64,000 bases of DNA, from the NCBI GenBank assembly GCA_047967505.1, contig CM106540.1; one strand, 5' to 3'. Positions 43,982-53,529 of this stretch are shown here, piece after piece (position 1 is the first letter of the stretch; each line of letters starts with the position of its first letter). This DNA comes from Dipteris shenzhenensis. Its lineage: Eukaryota > Polypodiophyta > Polypodiopsida > Gleicheniales. The notes under the pieces are model-generated. The model ran no database searches and was not told where the DNA came from. It worked only from the letters and a program-made list of their open reading frames with translations. Both the position numbers and the translations under genes were made by a program.

Positions 43982-45969
43982 ATTATAAGATTCTCTCTCG
44001 GTGTCTTTGCTCTTGATGACTATTCTATATAGTGATGTTGTAGGTCATCTATGTATGTCCTTTCTACATGTCATATTTTCCTTTTCTTTCTCCCTTTTTT
44101 TCAAATTTCAAACTTAGTCTTTTTGTGAAGCTCGCACCTCAAATTTTCAAAAGTGCAATTCTTTTGAAGCTCGCACCTAACATGCCTCGAATGCTATGCA
44201 CCTTGAGACTTGTACAACCATGATTCCACTCTCTTTGTGGACTCAACATGTATCTCTCCAGAAATACTAGGCACTTTGCCTTTGTTTAAGACTATTGGCG
44301 CTTCAGGCCACTGTTTTCTATTAATGACATGCCACCAAGGCATAGTTTGCGAGCTTAGGGTATTGGAGCTTTGCTCCTCAGCCTTGGTTTTACAAATCCT
44401 CTACGTAAACCATGTCCCCCTCAATGATATTTGGAGGGAGGGGAGCTTTCATTAGTCATCGTTTCATTGAAGTCCTCCACAATGCCAACTCAAAGTTGTG
44501 CGCCCTTTGCTAGCCATAAATCCTTGTCTTATGAAATATATTGTCCTTCAATTCCATTCTGGTAGATAGCAATTGTTCCTTGCATAAAATTAACGAGCCA
44601 TCGTTTTAGTTTTATACTACCATGTTTTCCCAAATTTCTCTTGGAGTTCATTAAGAGTCATACAATCCATATGTATACTTGAGACCACTTTTACATATAC
44701 ATTATAGCATTGCAAAAGGGACTGTAAATTTTAAACAGATCAACATCTACAAAGACCTATCAATGTTACTTTGCATCTCTAGTTCTCGATCATGTGAATG
44801 CTCAAACAACTACCACCACTTCTCACACCCACACCCAACCTACACGTAGACCCACCACAACCACCACCACCTATCTTCCCCTCCCTGGACGCTCCCCTTG
44901 CCACCCTTTTTTCAAATAACATTTGATAGTACCACAATGTGCATGAATATTTAACCTCCCCCCAATTAGTTTTGTGAGCAAGTTTTATCTTTCCATTGCT
45001 CACAAAATACTTCATCTCCCCATCTCCCAATTGGTTTTGGCACCATGATTTTTTTAACTCGCTGATCTCATACATTGGTTTATGAATGCTTGCAAAGTTT
45101 GCATGAGTTCATGTCCATCGTACAAACATAGAGATGACAACAAGTACATTAAAAATCTTTACGTTTTTTCTAATTCCTGTCAAAACCCAAGCACTGAATT
45201 TGACTTTTCCTCCAACACACAACATTTTGAGTTATTCAACAACCTCATGTTCATCACATAGCAACACATCATAGCAAACAAAGCATTGCTAATTACAAAG
45301 TCAAGCACATGATCTGAAAAGTTTTCCACTTTCAACTCACCTCCTTTTCTTTCAATAGTTTTGACCCATTAATGCTGCATTTGTGTCAGATTTCAATCTT
45401 AGCATGTTCCTCTTATCCTCTCATATCAAGAACAGGTTCAAATAAGAAGCATGAAATCCAAATGCCAGTCCCATCCCATCATCCAAGTTACCCTGTCAAA
45501 ATAAGGTATCTTAGCTTTGTTTTCCCTAATGCTGGAAATCACCTGACCACCCTACAGCTAGGACTACAGTTCAGCTTTGGCAAGAATGTGGGAAGGTAAG
45601 AAGTCTACAGGGAGGCTATGGGAAGGGTAGAGAAGTGGGGGAGCTGGAGAAGAAGAGGAGTGGGGGAGCTGGAGAAGAAGAGGAGCACCAAGGCTTACAC
45701 CATTTATAATGTAAGAACTAGTGGGCAAACCATACACAGTTTTGACAATCGCTTGTATTTCTATTAAAACAATATGACCAGCAGAGAAGTTCCTTCAGAA
45801 AAAACCAGAAGAAAGGCCCTATCTATAAAGATCTTCATTGCAAATGCAATGAGTTACTTTTAATGAAGAAGCAAAAAGTCCTCCACTTCTTTTTTTGGAA
45901 GTTCTAACTTCTAATTGTCTAAGAAGCAAAAACAAAAGAAGATTTATGCATCAATGCAGAGCTAGATAC
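43982..45969. other. Intron sequence, nothing recognised
   Basis: Remainder of the 11.5 kb intron before BIG5 visible exon 9. Only a short direct repeat (GTGGGGGAGCTGGAGAAGAA twice at about 45,634-45,685) stands out. Confidence 0.5.
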
Positions 45970-46197
45970 CTCTACTATTGCTGCTTGTAATGTTGAGTCT
46001 TGTGGCTTGACTTTTTCCAACTGATCAGCCTGTGCTCCACATGCACCTTGTGCATCACATCCCTCTACCGAAGCCTCCTCAAAACCGCTTGCCAATGACT
46101 TGTTATGACCAGAATCCATGGGCTTCATCATGGCCTGGTTTGTATCTTGATGCGTCCTTGTCCATTGCACCAATGAGTTGAGAATACTAACAAGGCA
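45970..46197 (-). CDS. BIG5: BIG5 visible exon 9 (pre-Sec7 linker and Sec7 start)
   Basis: 228 bp, 76 codons. Begins CLVSILNSLVQWTR (the 'CLV.VL.SLV.W' element before Sec7) and ends LEKVKPQDSTLQAAIVE, the first helix of the Sec7 domain. The middle is a variable acidic linker. The donor GTATCT opens an 11.5 kb intron down to 34,467. Confidence 0.9.
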
Positions 46198-46335
46198 CTA
46201 CCAATAAAACGCACTGATTAAGTCTTATCTTGGCAATACAAGAAATTTCATTGTTTGTGGAGTATTATTCAAAATGAGATGGCATGTGTGTCAATCCAAG
46301 CTTCAGAAAAATGATACCCCTAGACCCTTACACAC

Positions 46336-46434
46336 CTTCAAAGAAGAAGTCTTCACAGACATAATTTGTGCCAGAGCAGTATTGTTCAGATCTGCATTTA
46401 GTGTTCCCTGTGCCACTCGTGAAAGAGATCTGAC
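46336..46434 (-). CDS. BIG5: BIG5 visible exon 8
   Basis: 99 bp, 33 codons, VRSLSRVAQGTLNAD..SVKTSSLK. Linker between the HUS box and the Sec7 domain. Acceptor TCTAG, donor GTGTGT. Confidence 0.85.
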
Positions 46435-46539
46435 CTAGAAATCATTCAAATCCTATGATAAATTAGATGGAATTCTGTCTGCCTTGGGAACTCCAAACAT
46501 ATATAAGAAGAAAAAAGGCATGTCTTAAAAAATACTCAC

Positions 46540-46636
46540 CATGCCTTCATATAAGTTGGCTACTTCAAGGTCACAATCATAATTCACAAAGATATCTGCA
46601 AGCATCTGTGAATCTTTGCAAACAGGTTCGAGCACC
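46540..46636 (-). CDS. BIG5: BIG5 visible exon 7 (HUS box)
   Basis: 97 bp. Encodes [20 protein letters not shown] then [18 protein letters not shown] is the HUS box that contacts the DCB domain in large ARF-GEFs. Acceptor AACAG, donor GTGAGT. Confidence 0.93.
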
Positions 46637-46904
46637 CTGTTTTTCCAAAAGCAGGCAGTTTCAGAGTTTAATTACCAGTTACTCCCAGAGCCTATCCAAA
46701 ACCATGCAAAAGCACCGTTCAAGAGTGTATGCCACCCACGCAAAGCATATACGTTACTCTTGTAAGATTGAAAGAGCTCCCTAAAAGCCAAATGATGGGG
46801 CCTATCCTGCAATTATTTAGCCATCCAACCCCAGCAAACTCTTTCAAAGGACCCATGACTTCAAAACTGCTTGCTAGTCAAGATGTCTAAGGCAAAACAA
46901 ATAC

Positions 46905-46993
46905 CTGAGAACAGCCTTGCGCTGATGGAGGGAGCTAGCCCTACTGTCTAAAGATCGCAAGACAATAAGGGGGAACAAGACCCCAATTTCTGC
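46905..46993 (-). CDS. BIG5: BIG5 visible exon 6
   Basis: 89 bp, AEIGVLFPLIVLRSLDSRAS then SLHQRKAVLR. Conserved 'EIG.FFP.IVLRSLD' HUS element. Ends in phase 2, completed to Arg by the first base of the next exon. Confidence 0.92.
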
Positions 46994-47110
46994 CTGCCAA
47001 AACATTGTGATACAAAATGCCACCGCATAAACAGGAACTGTGACAACAGAGATAAGGTAATATGAGACGATACACTGCTTCATTCCAACAAAGCATGCAT
47101 TTGAAAATAC

Positions 47111-47164
47111 CTTGAGGCTTTTCCTGAAGCGTAACAGCAGCACACTGAAGATGCTGGCAGCTAC
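47111..47164 (-). CDS. BIG5: BIG5 visible exon 5
   Basis: 54 bp, 18 codons, VAASIFSVLLLRFRKSLK. It matches the ..GIFSVLLLRFRDSLK.. segment of the family. Acceptor TTGCAG, donor GTATTT. Confidence 0.92.
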
Positions 47165-47350
47165 CTGCAACAAAGGATCAAAACTGTAATCAGCTTGCTC
47201 CAGGCATGGATCTAGTCCGACCTTAGTCCAACATGAAGCCCAGATAAAAGAAAACAAGAAGGGAATGAGCACTTTGAAGCTCAACAAATTTATTAGAGAG
47301 GAAATTTCCAACGTCGCTAGGAGCTCTATGAGTAAGAAGTGTAGATCCAC

Positions 47351-47473
47351 CTGCAAGATTGTCGCCATTGACGATACACATGCTCTTAGCAAAGCATAGC
47401 AAAGGTAAGCCTTTACAGAGTCAATAAAACAGAAATCTACAGTGAAAGATAGGCTGACACTCTCCAAAATACC
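47351..47473 (-). CDS. BIG5: BIG5 visible exon 4
   Basis: 123 bp, 41 codons, starting GILESVSLSF and containing FIDSVKAYLCYALLRACVSS, the conserved helix of the HUS region. Acceptor TTGCAG, donor GTGGAT. Confidence 0.93.
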
Positions 47474-47560
47474 CTGCAAAAACATCAACTTTCAGAAGAG
47501 AAAACTACCCAAAAAGAGTACTGATAATCAATCGAGTGTATAAGCTAAAACAAATATCAC

Positions 47561-47629
47561 CTGCAGTAGCTCCAAGGATAGCATCCTTGACCTAATAATA
47601 AAATCATTGTGTTCCTCCTTCATGGACAT
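47561..47629 (-). CDS. BIG5: BIG5 visible exon 3
   Basis: 69 bp, 23 codons, MSMKEEHNDF..SRMLSLELLQ. Acceptor AACAG, donor GTGATA, both phase 0. It continues directly from ..FRMLCE of the preceding exon. Confidence 0.9.
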
Positions 47630-47724
47630 CTGTTAAAAATCCATGTAGAAGTCTCTTAGAACCAAGCCACCACTTTCAAGCAAAATGTCACCAGCATTCG
47701 ACAAAGCTTCACCATACAAATTAC

Positions 47725-47794
47725 CTCACAAAGCATTCGGAAGACCATAAGACCGTCCCGTTGAGCCAATGTCATAGACTCCAAATCCAGCCCC
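47725..47794 (-). CDS. BIG5: BIG5 visible exon 2 (HUS region)
   Basis: 70 bp. Encodes LDLESMTLAQRDGLMVFRML followed by CE, the characteristic start of the HUS region in BIG5 (..QRDALLVFRTLCK.. in the Arabidopsis protein). Acceptor TGTAG, donor GTAATT, phase 0 at the end. Confidence 0.9.
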
Positions 47795-47912
47795 CTACAG
47801 TCATATAAAAGTCCTTAGAAAATAGAAGTGCATTTCCATGGAGTCAACTCTTCTGATTAGCCTCTGGCAAACATAGTTACTTCCGAAACAGTCATCAGCG
47901 GGAAGAACCTAC

Positions 47913-47971
47913 TCAGGCAATCTCCGTCCCTCGTCAGAGTGCACAGCCTTGACTAGAGCTGCTTCTAGTCC
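47913..47971 (-). CDS. BIG5: BIG5 visible exon 1
   Basis: 59 bp. Encodes GLEAALVKAVHSDEGRRLPE and ends in phase 2 at a GTAGGT donor, so that the last codon completes with the next exon to read ..LPEG-LDLES. The acceptor is CTAG. This is the most upstream exon I recognise; the preceding DCB exons are not found between 48 kb and the window end. Confidence 0.75.
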
Positions 47972-48662
47972 CTAGTTCCAATCAAACAAATGGAAGTATA
48001 TCAAGATACTGATTCACATATTTGTTATCTATAAAGAGGAATAAGCAATGCCAATCAGGCTACATCATCTTTCTATTTGTATAAAAAACATAATCACATG
48101 CTTAACTCAAAATGAACTCTCAGGAAAACTGGTATTCATAAAAACAGATTTCACCATCTTTGTTCTTTGCCTAGCATAAATCCATGAAAATTTATGCCAA
48201 ATTTCAAAATTCACAGCGTTTGAGTCCACCATCAATTTACAAGCTCCATACAGCAACAAGTTACAACCTTACAGCTCTACTAGTGCTTAGGTTGTGTATG
48301 TGAATAAGGAATGCATCTTCATACTTTGTTTTTTTCTAAATTTGTAGTTAAGCATGCCTAGACACTAGAAGCCAGTTAAGAAAATTGTACAAACATGTTA
48401 TATAGGTGCTTGATGGAGATAAAGAGGGAGAGAGATGAAGATGCTTGATGCAGCTTGAGCCTTGTCACTTGTTGGAGATGGAGAAAGAAAGAAAGTCTAT
48501 TAATGTCCACGGGAGACCAAGAGGTCTATGGGACAACATGAAAGCCATCTAGTACATCAGCTTAGGGAGGGCGCAGGGCAGCTCCCAAGGTCCATTTATT
48601 TAGAGAGTACCTATATTGTAGCCTACATAAAACATACACACATATATATAGTTGGCCTTACA

Positions 48663-49561
48663 TCAATTTAAGACTGAGAGTCTTTTGGTTTAGATTTAAA
48701 CTCTCTAATGAGTGCTATCCCGTCCCGGTAGACTGCCCATTTACCATCCTTCCTGGCAGCCCGAACCTTTGCTAATCCCTTTGCCTTATCCTTCAGTTGA
48801 GCCTTGGTGAGTTCCTCGGCTATCCATATCTTCGTTCCTTTCAGCTTGTGAGATTGTCGCAGAACTTTTATACGTATGTCTCGTGAGTTGAACGTAATGA
48901 TAGCATGGCCATTACGTTGACCGATATGAACTACTCGAGCTTCACCGTCATCATCTGGGTTGTCAGGATTGTCATCGGCATCTGCTGTCTAGTCAACAGT
49001 AGGCATGGCTGTTTGGACATGTGCTAAGGTATCACTAAAAGATTCATCTTCTTTATACCATCCATCTGAAGCCCCCCAATTCTGATTTTCAAAGCATTAT
49101 CCTTTCTAGCTGCATGTTCTTTAATCTCTTCCTGAATATCAGCTTTGTTGACCTTTGCATCAAACTCCACAGTCACTTCTTGCTTGGCTGTTTACATTTC
49201 AGTATGAACTAGATTCTTGACTGCAGAGACTAGTTGGGGGGTATGGGGGGGAAGCATTGCATGACTTTATAACCTCGTCAATGACTTCCTTCTTACCAGG
49301 TCCTTCCAAGACTTGAATTCTAGCTATGGCATCTGTTAGCTACATCCTTAGCTCTCTCACTTGATCCTGTAGGAAGTAAATTTGTTCATGATATCCAAGA
49401 ATTGGTCGGTCAAAAAGACCACCTCGTTCATATATATGTGCATACAGGGAAGGCGTCCTGGCTACCACTGTGGAGTATCTGGCTTTGTTACTGGAGGCTA
49501 CTGGAGTGGAAGGGGTTTTTGAAGAGGAGGAAGGTAGGCTGGGCCATGCTTTGCTGGCCAT
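48663..49561 (-). pseudogene. ORF1p-like protein (coiled coil, RRM-like, C-terminal domain)
   Basis: N-terminus MASKAWPSLPSSSSKTPSTP. Then a helical, probably coiled-coil part (HEQIYFLQDQVRELR.LTDA IARIQVLEG), an RRM-like part (ALKIRIGGLQ..GW, later GHAIITFNSRDIRIKVLRQS), and a C-terminal domain (GTKIWIAEELTKAQL, GKWAVYRDGIALI). The order resembles L1 ORF1 protein (Transposase_22). Several stops and frameshifts are present, so it is inactive as it stands. The family assignment is by pattern, not by search. Confidence 0.65.
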
Positions 49562-49592
49562 ATCTCCTGTTATCCCCTGGCTGAGCTAACCC

Positions 49593-49815
49593 CCTAGTTG
49601 GGCTGGGGGTTCAGCCCAACTAGGAGAGGCTACGAGAGGAGGGGCGGAGAGGCTACGGGAGGGGGGGTAGAGAGACTACGGGAGGGGGGGCGGAGAGGCT
49701 ACGAGAGGGGGAGCGGAGAGGCTACGGGAGGGGGGGCGGAGAGGCTATGACGGGGGGGCGGAGAGGCTACGGGAGGGGGGGAGTGGAGAGGCTACGAGGG
49801 GAGAAGGGAGAGTCG
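49593..49815 (-). repeat. C-rich minisatellite and hairpin in the ORF1-only leader
   Basis: About seven or eight units of GGAGAGGCTACG(A/G)GAGGGG (25-30 bp) on the plus strand, 49,625-49,815. Directly downstream on the coding strand is a perfect 12-bp stem, CCTAGTTGGGCT / AGCCCAACTAGG, with an 8-base loop at 49,593-49,624. Confidence 0.9.
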
Positions 49816-49871
49816 AGACTCAGAGTTGGAGGTAGATGCTTAGTGTGAGATCATAGTGAGGAAAGAGGGGG

Positions 49872-49877
49872 TTTATA
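49872..49877 (-). promoter_or_regulatory. TATA box of the ORF1-only element
   Basis: CCATATAAACCCC on the minus strand, about 310 bp upstream of the ORF1 ATG and just ahead of the C-rich leader. A CTCACTATG-like initiator lies about 25-30 bp downstream. Confidence 0.5.
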
Positions 49878-50420
49878 TGGAACCTTGCCATTTGGGAGGT
49901 CCAAAATCAGTTTGGTAGAACCACCACCAATAACAAAACCAACCATCCAAAACAAACGAACGCAGCCACACACACACACACACACTTTTTTTTTAATTAA
50001 AGTGAAATCTTTGAGTGCTTTATATTACAAGATAGCTATCCATAAAAAAACTAGTAAGCTGAAATAGTACATCAAGCGAAAATGTCCATGTAGGACAAAT
50101 ATACATCCTGATCTATGCAGTGAGTTTGCAAACAATCGAAGAGCGATTGCTGCAAAGAACAACGGAAGAAAACAAAAGTAGAAAAGAAAACACACACACA
50201 CACAAAACGAACATAACGTACGGATCGAACGGTATTGTACAAGACGTTCCGTACGTTGAACGAGGGCAACCATGAGGTCCACCACAACCATAGGTACACT
50301 CCCAAAAAAAAGGGCCAGAAAGAACCTTTGTTTGGCTCTTTCGAAAAACCACAGACAAAACCAGAAATGAAATCCAATTTTCTTCACATTCAACGGCCTC
50401 CTTATGTGAGAGAAATCCCA

Positions 50421-50640
50421 CGTGCATATATTAAATAGTGGGAGCAATCTACTCAAGGCTATTTCACATGCACAAAAGAACGAAGATGAACAAGATGCTC
50501 ATCTCATATACTCAACATTGAGAGAAATCGTCCACGTGCATATACTCAATAGTGAGAGAAATCTACCCAAGGCTAGTGCACATGCACAAGAGAACGAAGA
50601 TGAACAAGACCCTCATCTCGTATAGATGCTGCCCAAATAG
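50421..50640 (+). repeat. 114-bp tandem repeat, two units
   Basis: CGTGCATATA..AATAGTG at 50,421 and 50,535, each followed by CTCAAGGCTA/CCCAAGGCTA and CACATGCACAA.AGAACGAA. About 85-90% identical; function unknown. Confidence 0.88.
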
Positions 50641-51059
50641 ACTGAAAGAAGCTCCACAAACTTAACAGTAGGCACACTTTCCTTCTATATGTCCAAGCTC
50701 CTTCCTAAGGTAGGAGAGGAGATAGATCGTGTGATGCACATGGCCTGGTGTATATCAATCACTAGAGTAGGGTGAGGTGACCACATGGATAGTGTGCCAT
50801 GTGGACAGCCAATTGGCCATTAACAGCAGATCTGCATGTCACGTCATCAGCTAACATGTCAGCTTGACAAGTGGGTGCCATGTGGATGCTAAAGCAACAT
50901 CATACAATGTTGCCTAACCTAGGCCCTTGCTGGACCCATCATATTGCCTCGGAAATCCACACATTGCATGGCTTCCATGCCATTGGATAGCTGAGTTCTT
51001 CCCTTATCCTATTGCTCTTTCATTTCTCATCCTTTAAGGGCCTCACAAGTTGGTGGCTG

Positions 51060-52720
51060 TCCAGAGGTTGAAGCATTAAATCTTTAGCACCCCCCTTTTC
51101 ACAAAACTCTCGACTATAGTGTGGTCCAATTCCAAGAAACGTCATAAGGTATTGATGTTTTAACCAACTAAGTGACTTAGTGAAGATGTCTGAATCATTC
51201 TCCTTGGTTCGACAATAAACTGAGTGCTTAATGAAATATGCATTTCCCAACTGATTGCTTTGGTGAAGATGTCTGTAACATTCACCTTGGTTGCACAATA
51301 AACAAGACAAATGTCTTTGGTGATGACCTTTTCTCATACAAAGTGGTACTGAACCTCAAGGTCCTTTGCCTGAGCATAGAATACTCAATTCATTGCAGTT
51401 GCATTGCAACTCGCGTTTGCTGCAATTTACGACAGTCACAGCATCACGCAAGAACCCCTATATCCATGATCCATCTGAGCCATACTGCTTCACCTGTTGC
51501 AATGAAAACTCAGTAATTTGTTTCCATCAAATAAAGTGCAACTCTCAGTTGCTTCTAGCTCAACCAATCACATGATATTTCCAAGCTTGATAATTTGATT
51601 TCGCATGAGGTCAAATTAAAACTCAATAAACATGTGGATTTAGCATTTAAGGAAGAGAAAGCTAGGGAGAAACTTGCACTTAATGTGCAGATTGGGGATT
51701 TGCTAGAAAATTGGCGAAGTGAGGATTTAAAAGTTCTTTTATTGTTTGAGCAATGCCTTGATAATATAGCAAAAACCATGCCCATGATCACTTGGGACAC
51801 TGCAATAGTCAAGGCATTCCAACGCACACCACAAAATCATGCCATCGTCACATTCAAGACTCGAGAGAATAGGTTGGCAATCCTGCGCTAGACAAAAGCC
51901 TTGAAAGAGATAGCAGAAGATCTTACCCCTCAGCAACTTAAGATGAAGGCTAATGAACTTCAAAAAGTACGAGAAGCTCGAAAGAATGGCAAATGGGCAG
52001 TATATCGCGTAGGCATGGCTCTTATTAAAGATTTCAAATCGACTAAGACACCAAAGTAGATGTGGAGACACTCAGACTATAACCGAAGTAATACATAAGT
52101 CTTCTGAGACATTAGGATGGACTCTCAGTCCTTAAGTGACATTTTGGTTTTGTTCTCTCGGTCCTTAACTGACTCTGGTTTCTTTAGTCTCATAGACCTT
52201 TTGGTCTTTCGTAGACTATAATATACTCTCTCTCTCTCTCTCTCTCTCCCTCCTACGCCTTCTCCTTCCTTCTCCCCCTCATTCTCTCTCCCTTCTGCTC
52301 TTCTATCCCCCTTTTCTCTAACGTGGCCCCTACCCCTTTTCTACAACCATGACATTGGAGCTTGTTTCAGCCTGTACAAAGCCTTCCTCAACTTGCATAC
52401 CTTCTTCTCTTATTCGGGCATCTCAAAATTAGTGGTTGTGCTACATAAGCCTCCTCCTTGAGATGTCCATTCAGAAATGCTGATTTGACATCCATATGGA
52501 AAACTGGCCACTTTTGTGAGTAGCTAAGGCAAGAACTGCCATTATAGTGGTCATGCAAGGTGTGGGAGCAAAGGTTTCAGCAAAATCAAAACCTTCAACC
52601 TGTGAGAATCCCTAGGCTGCCAACCTGGCTTTATACTTTTCTAATGAGCCATCAACTTTGTAATTAGCCTTCCAAATCCATTTAGTACCAATTACCTTTC
52701 TATCTGGCAGTCGGTCAACA
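51060..52720 (-). mobile_element. Copia C4 remnant (RT and RNase H), split
   Basis: Minus strand: RT start at 52,720-52,340 (VIGTKWIWKANYKVDGSLEK YKARLAA, GFSQVEGFDFAETFAPTPC) and the RNase H end at 51,480-51,060 (QAKDLEVQYHFV, EKVITKDICLVYC, VTDIFTKA, then a partly repeated DSDIFTKSLSWLKHQYLMTF LGIGP). The ORF1-only element copy 2 (plus strand) lies between them. The IFTK motif occurs twice, so the RNase H end is itself partly duplicated. Confidence 0.87.
51586..52249 (+). mobile_element. ORF1-only retroposon with hairpin/TC tail (copy 2, 5'-truncated)
   Basis: ORF1-like coding 51,586-52,059 (one TAG at 51,889): VKLKLNKHVDLAFKEEKARE, RRM-like LALNVQIGDLLENW..HAIVTFKTRENRLAILR, CTD EIAEDLTPQQLKMKANELQK VREARKNGKWAVYRVG. 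About 130 bp later come GTCTCATAGACC-TTTT-GGTCTTTC, GTAGACTATAATATA and a (CT)n tail. It lies inside Copia C4. ORF1 leads directly to the tail, as in copy 1. Confidence 0.72.
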
Positions 52721-53042
52721 AGCTCCTCTAGATGTTGGTGGAGAAGTCAAGTCCACGGGAGGCTCCAATGATGGATGGGGTTGTGGCAGCATAAAACCCA
52801 TGATAGAGCGTTGGCAACGATCAATACACATGGTCCACTATGGTCTCCTAGTTGTGGCTCTGTGCCGGACAAGTGCCACTGTCACAACCAACGGCCGTGC
52901 CTCTAGTCTGGTGAACATGTAGGGAAGATCCCCAAGCCTGACATGAGGATGAATCTTTCGTATCTCTCATTATGGGCCTCGGCTACGCCGCCTCCCTAGG
53001 GCTTGCTAGCTAACTGAAAAAACTCTATGATCACACTCTAGA
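52721..53042. other. Nothing recognised
   Basis: No coding or repeat similarity was noticed apart from the approach to the (GT)n run. Confidence 0.4.
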
Positions 53043-53088
<46 letters not shown>

Positions 53089-53230
53089 CTTGCAATCTCG
53101 TGTCTTTGATCATGATGTATATTTGTCCTACAGTGAGATTTTCTCTTGATGTATTATAGCTCTCCCTTTCTGGGATAGCTTCTTTGTAATATAATGACTC
53201 AAAGATTCCACAAAAAAAAAGTGTGTTCTT
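53043..53230 (+). mobile_element. Short LINE 3' end inserted in (GT)n
   Basis: A 129-bp LINE tail (53,092-53,220, ending in nine A) is flanked by a perfect 10-bp duplication, GTGTGTTCTT (53,082-53,091 and 53,221-53,230). The left side is a (GT)n run of 22 repeats (53,045-53,087). Confidence 0.85.
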
Positions 53231-53520
53231 TTTTCTTTGTGCAAAACTCAGAAGAAGATGTTAGGCACCTTATGCACACACTCGATTTATTTGGTCTCAT
53301 AGCTGGCCTGAAAGTGAATTTCAGCAAATCAATTTGCCTCTACATGAGTGTGATTGGCATCGCCTTTTGTGGCCTGGCCTCTTACTCCCTCCTGATCAAG
53401 TGGTACGCCATTTGGGTTATCCTATTGGTTGGCATATTTCTTTGCCCCACGGGAAAGATTTTGGGTGCTACAAAAGCTTTTTTTTAAGGTGGATTATTGA
53501 AAATTGTCTACTTCATCAAA
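53224..53520 (+). mobile_element. LINE-A-type ORF2 fragment
   Basis: SFFFVQNSEEDVRHLMHTLD LFGLIAGLKVNFSKS, then frameshifted LHECDWHRLLWPG and VVRHLGYPIGWH. It matches LINE-A ORF2 just after its AYADD motif (NSPREVHMLMTTLSLYGLAA; VVRHLGYPIGWH). Confidence 0.88.
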
Positions 53521-53529
53521 AGCCGGATT

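Larger units (their letters stand above)
1035..47971 (-). other. BIG5: Gene span: BIG5/BEN1/MIN7-type large ARF-GEF (partial)
   Basis: Twenty-four exons on the minus strand join into one reading frame (one junction unresolved) that follows the plant BIG5 (BEN1/AtMIN7) ARF guanine-nucleotide exchange factor. Order seen: HUS region with the NYDCDL box, Sec7 domain, then HDS repeats and the C-terminal region. The family loads GTP onto ARF GTPases at the trans-Golgi/early endosome for vesicle formation; in Arabidopsis BIG5 acts in PIN recycling and immunity. About 1,480 codons are visible, against about 1,740 in Arabidopsis from memory; the missing part is the N-terminal DCB region and the extreme C-terminus. 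Four introns exceed 3 kb and are full of transposons. Two changes fall in normally invariant Sec7 motifs. Exon limits were set by eye from GT-AG signals and phase. Confidence 0.92.
48481..49900 (-). mobile_element. ORF1-only retroposon with hairpin/TC tail (copy 1)
   Basis: Read on the minus strand: TATAAA box (49,877-49,872), C-rich minisatellite leader (49,815-49,625), a 12-bp-stem hairpin (49,624-49,593), an ORF1-like coding region (49,561-48,663) with damage, about 165 bp of 3' region, a hairpin AGACC-TCTT-GGTCT, GTGGACATTAATAG and a (TTTC)n tail (48,495-48,481). There is no endonuclease or reverse transcriptase between ORF1 and the tail. The second copy at 51.59-52.25 kb has the same ORF1-to-tail arrangement. 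Confidence 0.72.
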
